NCBI RefSeq assembly: GCF_010727945.1
Contig: NZ_AP022569.1
Location: 5,208,001 to 5,272,000 of the forward strand
DNA length: 64,000 nucleotides
Direction of reading: 5' to 3'
Origin: Mycobacterium cookii
Lineage (GTDB): Bacteria; Actinomycetota; Actinomycetes; Mycobacteriales; Mycobacteriaceae
Shown: one piece after another, positions 57,708 through 64,000 of the stretch
How the letters are laid out: every line of letters starts with the position of its first letter
How positions within the stretch are numbered: the stretch's first letter is position 1
Notes under the pieces: model-generated
Seen by the model: only the letters and a program-made list of their open reading frames with translations
Databases searched by the model: none
What the model was told of the DNA's origin: nothing
Position numbers and translations under genes: made by a program

Positions 57708-59294
57708 GTGAGCCTGCCTGTTGTTTTGATCGCTGACAAACTTGCCCAATCCACTGTCGAGGCCCTGGGTGACCAGGTCGAGGTGCGCTGGGTCGACGGC
57801 CCCGACCGCGAGAAGCTGCTGGCCGCTGTGCCCGAGGCCGACGCGCTGCTGGTTCGTTCGGCCACGACCGTCGACGCCGAGGTGCTGAGTGCCGCACCCA
57901 AGCTCAAGATCGTCGCCCGCGCCGGCGTCGGGCTGGACAACGTCGACGTGGACGCCGCCACCGAGCGCGGCGTGCTGGTGGTCAACGCGCCGACGTCGAA
58001 CATCCACAGCGCCGCCGAACACGCCGTGGCGCTGCTGCTGTCGGCTGCCCGCCAGATTCCTGCCGCCGACGCCACCCTGCGCGAACATGCCTGGAAGCGG
58101 TCGTCGTTCTCCGGCACCGAGATCTTCGGCAAGACGGTCGGAGTGGTCGGCCTGGGCCGGATCGGGCAGCTGGTTGCCCAGCGGCTGGCCGCATTCGAGG
58201 CACACATCGTCGCCTACGACCCGTACGTGTCGGCCGCGCGGGCCGCGCAGTTGGGCATCGAGTTGCTGACTCTCGACGAGCTGTTGGGACGGGCTGATTT
58301 CATCTCGGTGCACCTGCCCAAGACGCCCGAGACCGCAGGCCTGATCGACAAAGAGGCGCTGGCCAAGACCAAGCCGGGCGTGATCATCGTCAACGCCGCA
58401 CGCGGCGGACTGATCGACGAGGCTGCACTGGCCGACGCCATCTCCAGCGGACATGTGCGTGCCGCCGGCGTCGACGTCTACTCCAAGGAGCCGTGCACGG
58501 ACAGCCCGCTGTTCGAGCTGTCGCAGGTGGTGGCGACCCCGCACCTGGGGGCGTCGACCGAAGAGGCACAGGACCGCGCCGGCACCGACGTCGCAGCCAG
58601 TGTGAAGCTGGCGCTGGCAGGCGAATTCGTTCCCGACGCGGTCAATGTCGGAGGCGGGGCGGTCAGCGAAGAGGTGGCGCCGTGGCTGGATCTGGCCCGC
58701 AAACTCGGTGTGCTGGCCGGTGCGCTCAGCGAGGAACTGCCGACGTCGCTGTCGGTGCAAGTCCGCGGCGAGCTGGCCTCCGAAGATGTTGAGGTGCTGC
58801 GGCTTTCGGCGCTGCGGGGTCTGTTCTCGGCGGTGATCGAGGACCAGGTGACGTTCGTCAACGCGCCGGCGATCGCCGAGGAGCGCGGCGTGGCTGCCGA
58901 TATCAGCACCGCCACCGAAAGCCCTAACCACCGCAGCGTCGTCGACGTGCGCGCCGTCGCCGCCGACGGTTCGGTGGTGAATGTGGCCGGAGCGTTGTCC
59001 GGTCCGCAGCAGGTGGAGAAGATCGTGCAGATCAACGGTCGCAACTTCGACCTGCGCGCGCAAGGCATCTACCTCGTCATCAATTACGCCGATCAGCCTG
59101 GGGCACTGGGCAAGATCGGCACGCTGCTCGGTACCGCCGGGGTGAACATTCAGGCCGCGCAACTCTCCGAGGACGCCGAGGGCCCGGGTGCGACGATCCT
59201 GCTTCGTGTGGACCGCGACATCCCCGCCGATGTTCGCGACGAGATCAGAACGTCGGTGTCGGCCAACAAACTCGAAGTGGTTGACCTGTCGTGA
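57708..59294 (+). CDS. serA: D-3-phosphoglycerate dehydrogenase
   Basis: 528 residues, as SerA1 of M. tuberculosis. NAD-binding [16 protein letters not shown], catalytic Arg/Glu/His ([22 protein letters not shown]), an ASB domain, and a C-terminal ACT domain ([28 protein letters not shown]) for serine feedback. First step of serine synthesis. Stop overlaps leuB (GTGA). Confidence 0.96.
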   Translation: MSLPVVLIADKLAQSTVEALGDQVEVRWVDGPDREKLLAAVPEADALLVRSATTVDAEVLSAAPKLKIVARAGVGLDNVDVDAATERGVLVVNAPTSNIHSAAEHAVALLLSAARQIPAADATLREHAWKRSSFSGTEIFGKTVGVVGLGRIGQLVAQRLAAFEAHIVAYDPYVSAARAAQLGIELLTLDELLGRADFISVHLPKTPETAGLIDKEALAKTKPGVIIVNAARGGLIDEAALADAISSGHVRAAGVDVYSKEPCTDSPLFELSQVVATPHLGASTEEAQDRAGTDVAASVKLALAGEFVPDAVNVGGGAVSEEVAPWLDLARKLGVLAGALSEELPTSLSVQVRGELASEDVEVLRLSALRGLFSAVIEDQVTFVNAPAIAEERGVAADISTATESPNHRSVVDVRAVAADGSVVNVAGALSGPQQVEKIVQINGRNFDLRAQGIYLVINYADQPGALGKIGTLLGTAGVNIQAAQLSEDAEGPGATILLRVDRDIPADVRDEIRTSVSANKLEVVDLS

Positions 59295-60301
59295 AACTCG
59301 CAGTGATTCCGGGCGACGGGATCGGGCCCGAGGTCATCGCCGAAGCGGTCAAGGTTCTCGATGCGGTGCTGCCCGGGGTTGAGAAGACCGAATACGACTT
59401 GGGCGCCAAGCGATTTCACGCCACCGGAGAGGTATTGCCGGAGTCGGTGGTTCCCGAACTGCGGACGCACGACGCAATCCTTTTGGGTGCTATTGGTGAT
59501 CCGTCAGTGCCCAGTGGCGTGCTCGAGCGAGGTCTGCTGCTGCGTCTGCGTTTCGAGCTGGACCACCACGTCAACCTGCGACCGGGTCGGCTCTATCCGG
59601 GTGTGAGCAGTCCTTTGGCGGGTAACCCGGAGATCGACTTCGTCGTGGTCCGCGAGGGCACCGAGGGTCCTTACACCGGGACCGGCGGCGCGATCCGCGT
59701 CGGCACCCCCCACGAGGTGGCCACCGAGGTCAGCATTAACACCGCTTTCGGCGTTCGACGAGTTGTCGCAGACGCTTTCGAGCGCGCACAACACCGTCGC
59801 AAACACCTGACGCTGGTGCACAAGACCAACGTGCTGACGTTTGCCGGATCACTGTGGTCGCGAACCGTGCAAGAGGTCGGTGAGAAATATCCCGACGTCG
59901 AGGTCGCCTATCAGCACGTCGACGCCGCGACGATCCACTTGGTGACCGATCCGGGTCGCTTCGATGTGATCGTCACCGACAACCTGTTCGGCGACATCAT
60001 CACCGATCTGGCCGCTGCTGTCTGCGGCGGTATCGGGTTGGCGGCCAGCGGAAATATCGACGCCACTCGCACCAACCCGTCGATGTTCGAGCCGGTGCAC
60101 GGCAGCGCGCCCGATATCGCCGGGCAGGGGATCGCCGATCCGACCGCCGCGGTTATGTCGGTGGCGCTGTTGCTTTCCCACGTCGGCGAAGACGCTGCCG
60201 CCGCGCGAGTGGACCGGGCCGTGGCGTCCCATCTGGCCAGTCGCCCGACTGCAAAGCTATCCACCGCCGAAATCGGCGAACGGATTGCGTCCGGGCTCTA
60301 G
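59291..60301 (+). CDS. leuB: 3-isopropylmalate dehydrogenase
   Basis: 336 residues. [69 protein letters not shown] and the NAD-binding [20 protein letters not shown]. It makes 2-ketoisocaproate precursor for leucine. GTG 59291 is coupled to serA. The opposite-strand MFS gene extends 149 bp into its 3' end. Confidence 0.96.
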   Translation: MKLAVIPGDGIGPEVIAEAVKVLDAVLPGVEKTEYDLGAKRFHATGEVLPESVVPELRTHDAILLGAIGDPSVPSGVLERGLLLRLRFELDHHVNLRPGRLYPGVSSPLAGNPEIDFVVVREGTEGPYTGTGGAIRVGTPHEVATEVSINTAFGVRRVVADAFERAQHRRKHLTLVHKTNVLTFAGSLWSRTVQEVGEKYPDVEVAYQHVDAATIHLVTDPGRFDVIVTDNLFGDIITDLAAAVCGGIGLAASGNIDATRTNPSMFEPVHGSAPDIAGQGIADPTAAVMSVALLLSHVGEDAAAARVDRAVASHLASRPTAKLSTAEIGERIASGL

Positions 60302-61568
60302 TTTCCAGGCCGGGCGGCAGCGTCTTGGTCGGTACGATCGGCGCGGCCAGCAGCGGGAAGAGCCCACAGATGGCGAATGCCAAGGGATATCCCGATCCGG
60401 CGATCAGGTTGCCGAGCACCGGCGGCGCTCCGGCTGCCATCAGTCGTTGATAGGTGTTCTGCAGGCCCAGCGACCGCCCGCTCCAGAACGGTCCGGCGTA
60501 TTCGGTGATCGCGGTGGATTCCAACCCATTGTCGAGCACGGCGACCACGGCCGCCGCGACCATCAGCGGCACGGCGATCAACAAGTGCAGATGGTCGGCC
60601 ACTGCCAACATGACGAGGATCAGCACGGCCGCGACGGCCATCATGCGCACCGGGCGTAGCCGCGACCCGACCCGGTCTGACCATCGGCCGACCAAGATCC
60701 GGCCTACGGCCCCGAGCACCTGCGACACCGTGACAACACATCCCGCAGCCACGATCGAACACCGGTAGTTCGCGATCAGCCAGATCAACATGAATGTGAC
60801 GGTCAGCGTCTGCGGAATCGTCAGCAGCGCGGAGACCATGTGGATTCGGCGCAGCACCATCGATCCGCGGTATGGGTTGGCCAACTCTTGTTCGGTGGCG
60901 TGGGCCCGTTCCTTGCGGGGCGGATCTTTGATGGCAACGGCGCTGAGCACCGCAGCTGCCGCGCACAGCACAGCCGGGAAGATCATCCCCCAGGTCGCCG
61001 ACCGAGCGTGGTCGGCGATGATCGGAATAGCCAACGCACCCAACGCAATTCCGAGTGGCTGGGCGGTCTGGCGGACGCCCATGGCCAGCCCGCGTTGTTC
61101 CGGCGGGAACCATCCCGAGACCAGCCTGCCGCCCGCCGAATTGCAATTGGCCGCGGCCATGCCGCCGAGGACCAGCCATGCCGCGAAGGCGACGACGGAG
61201 TGCACGGCGGTCGCCCCGAATGCCGCTACCGCCGTCAGTGCTGAGCCGATCGTCAGCACGACGCGCTCGCCCACCCGGTCGAGCAGCCAACCCCACAGAA
61301 TCAGCGTCGCCACCATGCCGAAGCTCGGCATCGACGACAACAGCCCCGCCTCGGCCAGCGGCGTGCCCAGGTCCTCTTCGAGTGCGGGGATCAGGAAGGC
61401 GACGCCGTTGATGAACACGAAGGCACTCGCCGTCACCAGCAAAGAGATGATGACGATCGACCAGCGTCGGCCTGTGCTGAGTCCGACCGTGCCGGTCGGC
61501 TGGGTTTGATTGCCGGATTCCTCTGCGGCCCGTGGCCGGGCCGCATCGTCGTCCGGCTGGGTCGGCAT
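60153..61568 (-). CDS. Major facilitator superfamily transporter (Rv2994-like) with C-terminal extension
   Basis: 471 residues, about 12 transmembrane segments. The MFS loop 2-3 motif is [13 protein letters not shown], and [23 protein letters not shown] lies near helix 5. Substrate unknown. ATG 61568 (MPTQPDDD) is chosen. The last 50 residues (after LPPGLET) are arginine-rich and encoded antisense to leuB, unlike a natural MFS end; a TAG in another frame lies just there, so a small indel may have removed the original stop. Confidence 0.8.
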   Translation of the reverse strand: MPTQPDDDAARPRAAEESGNQTQPTGTVGLSTGRRWSIVIISLLVTASAFVFINGVAFLIPALEEDLGTPLAEAGLLSSMPSFGMVATLILWGWLLDRVGERVVLTIGSALTAVAAFGATAVHSVVAFAAWLVLGGMAAANCNSAGGRLVSGWFPPEQRGLAMGVRQTAQPLGIALGALAIPIIADHARSATWGMIFPAVLCAAAAVLSAVAIKDPPRKERAHATEQELANPYRGSMVLRRIHMVSALLTIPQTLTVTFMLIWLIANYRCSIVAAGCVVTVSQVLGAVGRILVGRWSDRVGSRLRPVRMMAVAAVLILVMLAVADHLHLLIAVPLMVAAAVVAVLDNGLESTAITEYAGPFWSGRSLGLQNTYQRLMAAGAPPVLGNLIAGSGYPLAFAICGLFPLLAAPIVPTKTLPPGLETRARTQSVRRFRRWIALQSGDWPDGTPRPGPLARRQRLRRRGKATAPPT

Positions 61569-61660
61569 CGATCCATGCTCGCATAGCGATGTGAGTGCTG
61601 GGACCAAAGCGACGACGGCCCGCGGCGCCCGGCTTTGCGACCGCTATTAGGCTCAGACAA

Positions 61661-62440
61661 ATGCGCCTTGGCCGAATTGCAAGTCCCGAAGGTGTCGCGT
61701 TCGTCAGCATCGAGGGCGAGCCCGACGAGCCAATCGCCCGCGAAATCGCCGAGCATCCGTTCGGCACGCCGACATTCACCGGTCGCGCCTGGCCGGTGGC
61801 TGACGTGCGCTTACTGTCGCCGATCCTGGCCAGCAAGGTGGTCTGCGTCGGCAAGAACTACGCCGATCACATCGCCGAGATGGGCGGCACGACCGGCCCG
61901 GTGCCGGCCGATCCGGTGATCTTCCTCAAACCCAACACCGCGATCATCGGGCCCAACGTGCCGATTCGGTTGCCGGCCAACGCATCGCCGGTGCATTTCG
62001 AGGGTGAACTGGCCGCGGTCATCGGCCGGCCCTGCAAGGACGTCACAGCTGACCGTGCCGCCGAGAGCATCCTCGGCTATACCATCGCCAACGACGTGTC
62101 GGCCCGCGATCAGCAGCAGGCCGACGGACAGTGGACGCGGGCGAAGGGCCACGACACCTTCTGCCCGGTCGGGCCGTGGATCTCCACCGACGTCGACCCG
62201 TCCGACCTGGAACTGCGCACCGAGGTCAACGGCGAGGTCAAACAGGACAGTCGCACCTCGCTGATGATCCACGACGTCGGCGCGATCGTGGAGTGGATCT
62301 CGGCAGTAATGACGCTGCTGCCCGGCGACCTCATCTTGACCGGTACGCCCGCCGGCGTCGGACCGATCGAGGACGGCGACACGGTCAACATCACCATTTC
62401 CGGCATCGGAACGCTGTCAAATCCCGTTGTGCGGAAATAG
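61661..62440 (+). CDS. Fumarylacetoacetate hydrolase family protein (Rv2993c orthologue)
   Basis: 259 residues. FAH fold: KVVCVGKNYADHIAEMGG, PVIFLKPNTAIIGPN, HFEGELAAVIGR with the metal-binding Glu pair, and DVSARDQQ. Likely a hydrolase, isomerase or decarboxylase on a 2-oxo acid. ATG 61661. In M. tuberculosis gltX follows; here tRNA-Gln follows instead. Confidence 0.88.
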   Translation: MRLGRIASPEGVAFVSIEGEPDEPIAREIAEHPFGTPTFTGRAWPVADVRLLSPILASKVVCVGKNYADHIAEMGGTTGPVPADPVIFLKPNTAIIGPNVPIRLPANASPVHFEGELAAVIGRPCKDVTADRAAESILGYTIANDVSARDQQQADGQWTRAKGHDTFCPVGPWISTDVDPSDLELRTEVNGEVKQDSRTSLMIHDVGAIVEWISAVMTLLPGDLILTGTPAGVGPIEDGDTVNITISGIGTLSNPVVRK

Positions 62441-62604
62441 GACTCACGCACCGAACGGCAGGCCCGTCGGGCGGGTCGGGCGCAGGTGAGACGCGAGCTG
62501 TTTGTTTGGTAGTCTGCTCGACGGCCCATTACGACTGGCAGCAGCGCCGCGACACCGCAGATCGTCCGTGGAAAGCATTCTGACCAGCAGTTTTAGGCAG
62601 CCAA

Positions 62605-62676
62605 TGGGGTATGGTGTAATTGGCAACACAGCTGATTCTGGTTCAGCCATTCTAGGTTCGAGTCCTGGTACCCCAG
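62605..62676 (+). tRNA. tRNA-Gln (anticodon CTG)
   Basis: 72 nt. Acceptor stem TGGGGTA/TACCCCA with discriminator G, anticodon stem GCTGA/TCAGC with loop TTCTGGT, T-arm CTAGG-TTCGAGT-CCTGG. CCA not encoded (GCA follows). Confidence 0.97.
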
Positions 62677-62748
62677 CAAAGTTCGCCCTTCTCAAGCGAT
62701 TAGGTGGGCACTCGCGAGTGAGCTATGCTGGCTCCTCGGATCGGTTCC

Positions 62749-62821
62749 GGCCCCGTCGTCTAGCGGCCTAGGACGCCGCCCTCTCACGGCGGTAGCGTGG
62801 GTTCGAATCCCATCGGGGCTA
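62749..62821 (+). tRNA. tRNA-Glu (anticodon CTC)
   Basis: 73 nt. Acceptor GGCCCCG/CGGGGCT (first pair G-U) with discriminator A, D-stem GTC/GAC, anticodon stem CCGCC/GGCGG with loop CTCTCAC, T-loop TTCGAAT. CCA not encoded. 72 bp after tRNA-Gln, probably one transcript. Confidence 0.97.
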
Positions 62822-62848
62822 CTCATCCTTCAAGCGTGATATCGCCTA

Positions 62849-63349
62849 TTAACCTGCGGCAGGCGCCGTGGTACCGCCCACCGGCATGTGCGGCATTCCG
62901 AGCTTGCGGTGATCCCACGAGCGAGTGCGATTGCTGACGATGCGCACCGCCACCCGCTTGTTCATCATCATGTCGACGGCCGGTTTCATCTCGTCGGTGT
63001 AGGGCCCGGTGTAGCGCTCCCACACGCTGACGCCCACGCGGAAGATCGCATCCGGGTCCTCGACGATCTCCGCGACGCCTTCGAACGACACACCCCGCAA
63101 CGTGTCGTAGGTCGCGCCGTCTTCGAGCAGGAAACTGACTCGCGGGTCGCGTTTGAGATTGACCGCTTTCTGCGACTTCGCTTTGGTCTCCAGCCAGATC
63201 TCGCCGTCGACCACGCCGTACCACATCGCGGTCAAATGCGGCTGCCCGTCCGGCCCGATGGTGGCCAGTGTGCCGGTGCGGCTGCTGTTTACGAAGTCGG
63301 TGATCTCCGCCTCGGACATGACGATCTGCGCGCGCTGGTTCGTTCCCAT
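62849..63349 (-). CDS. PPOX-class F420-dependent oxidoreductase-like protein (Rv2991 orthologue)
   Basis: 166 residues, split-barrel: ITDFVNSSRTGTLATIGPDGQPHLTAMWYG, then KAKSQKAVNLKRDPRVSFLLEDG. Binds F420 or flavin in homologues; substrate unknown. ATG 63349. It follows an IclR gene on the same strand and ends 27 bp from tRNA-Glu (convergent). Confidence 0.83.
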   Translation of the reverse strand: MGTNQRAQIVMSEAEITDFVNSSRTGTLATIGPDGQPHLTAMWYGVVDGEIWLETKAKSQKAVNLKRDPRVSFLLEDGATYDTLRGVSFEGVAEIVEDPDAIFRVGVSVWERYTGPYTDEMKPAVDMMMNKRVAVRIVSNRTRSWDHRKLGMPHMPVGGTTAPAAG

Positions 63350-63398
63350 GGCGACAGTGTGTCAGGTCACGTTGCGGCGCCCGGCAATGCGGTGCGAA

Positions 63399-64000
63399 TC
63401 ACAGCCGTCGCGTGAGCGCGTCCGCGGCGGCGAGCAGATCCGCCGCCCAGCGTGCGCCCGGGCGGCGGCCCATCCGGTCGATGGGTCCCGACACCGAGAT
63501 CGCAGCGATCACCGCACCATTCGCGTCGCGCACCGGCGCCGAGACGCTGGCTACTCCCGGCTCGCGTTCGGCGGCGCTCTGCGCCCAGCCGCGGCGACGC
63601 ACCTCGGTCAACGTGCGGTCGCTGAACTTCGCGACGGGCAGGACGGCTGCCTGGGTGGCGTCGTCGCTGTAGGCCAGCAAGACCTTGGCGCCAGAACCGG
63701 CCGTCATCGGCAGTCGCGTGCCCACCGGGACGGTATCGCGAAGGCCCGCAGGCGGTTCCAGCGCGGCGATGCATATCCGGGAACTGCCTTCGCGCCGATA
63801 CAACTGCACGCTCTCACCGGTGATCTCGCGCAGTCGCGGCAGGACGATGGCGCTGGCCGCCAGTAGCGGGTCGTTCACCTGTGCGGCGAGTTCGCTGATC
63901 GCGGGACCCAGATGCCAGCGGCCCTCGCCGTCGCGGGCCAGCAGTCGATGGACCTCCAGGCCGGCCGCCAGGCGATGGGCGGTGGCCCTGGGCAGGCCAG
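63399..64000 (-). CDS. IclR-family transcriptional regulator (5' end outside window)
   Basis: About 200 residues visible. The visible N-terminal part is the end of the HTH (LPRATAHRLAAGLEVHRLLARDGEGRWHLGPAISELA); the C-terminal IclR effector domain follows (RLPMTAGSGAKVLLAY, RGWAQSAAEREPGVASVSAPVRD). The frame stays open to the right edge, so a GTG at 63878 is internal. Position fits Rv2989 of M. tuberculosis, an IclR near the leucine genes. Targets unknown. Confidence 0.88.
   Translation of the reverse strand, partial: GLPRATAHRLAAGLEVHRLLARDGEGRWHLGPAISELAAQVNDPLLAASAIVLPRLREITGESVQLYRREGSSRICIAALEPPAGLRDTVPVGTRLPMTAGSGAKVLLAYSDDATQAAVLPVAKFSDRTLTEVRRRGWAQSAAEREPGVASVSAPVRDANGAVIAAISVSGPIDRMGRRPGARWAADLLAAADALTRRL

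Noticed and set aside
57123..59162. 679-aa minus-strand open frame
   Set aside because: Only its last 160 codons (from 57605) resemble a family (DUF4262); the remainder is antisense to serA and lacks any motif.

Overview
The window reads as a chromosomal segment of a pigmented, non-tuberculous Mycobacterium. It is GC-rich and dense with ATGA/GTGA-coupled genes. Its gene order follows the M. tuberculosis Rv3032-to-Rv2989 region for long stretches: Rv3032/Rv3031/Rv3030, fixA-fixB, OlsB-like/plsC/cysteine desulfurase/mnmA, lpqA, ligA, gatCA-pfkA-gatB, lppZ, ilvB1-ilvN-ilvC, serA-leuB, and two tRNA genes followed by an IclR gene. It also carries MIRU-type repeats, a mycobacterial hallmark. Gene assignments come from reading sequences against remembered families; no search was run.

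Layout. 1-13.6 kb: carotenoid region. A type 2 IPP isomerase (cut by the left edge), a GT1 glycosyltransferase and a MarR regulator are followed by a GAF-ANTAR protein, a DUF2945 protein and an SDR/DUF2867 protein. Then comes one long leftward operon, crtE-crtI-crtB-crtYc-crtYd-crtT-crtU-Rieske-DUF2784, which predicts isorenieratene (leprotene)-type aromatic carotenoids. 13.7-22.2 kb: TIGR03085, SRPBCC-TIGR01777, the Rv3032/Rv3031/Rv3030 polysaccharide genes, the fixAB electron-transfer flavoprotein, and small genes. 22.2-33.5 kb: accessory block with glgX, DUF427, an SRPBCC gene coupled to an FeS photolyase, an F420-type oxidoreductase, and a tetR-cyp125-fadD / cupin-BVMO island. 33.5-44.5 kb: OlsB-like and PlsC acyltransferases, cysteine desulfurase, mnmA, a lipoprotein, a MetE-like protein, MsrA, ligA, and others. 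44.7-49.8 kb: gatC-gatA-pfkA-(Zn ORF/ANTAR)-gatB. 49.9-53.3 kb: alpha/beta hydrolase, lppZ, DoxX, PH domain. 53.3-60.3 kb: branched-chain amino acid genes (with a leader-peptide attenuator), serA and leuB. 60.2-64 kb: MFS, FAH, tRNA-Gln, tRNA-Glu, PPOX, IclR (cut by the right edge).

Most notable: (i) seven 50-bp MIRU-like units between crtYc and crtYd, encoding six chained 17-aa micro-ORFs, with one related unit between ilvB1 and ilvN; (ii) four copies of a related short repeat with a hairpin centre, one of which adds 57 bp in frame inside plsC; (iii) a 35-bp palindrome upstream of crtE whose TTAA-rich half-sites recur elsewhere in the carotenoid region; (iv) an Ile/Leu/Val leader peptide with a terminator before ilvB1; (v) a 9-codon uORF coupled to tetR. 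No gene-free stretch exceeds about 250 bases.
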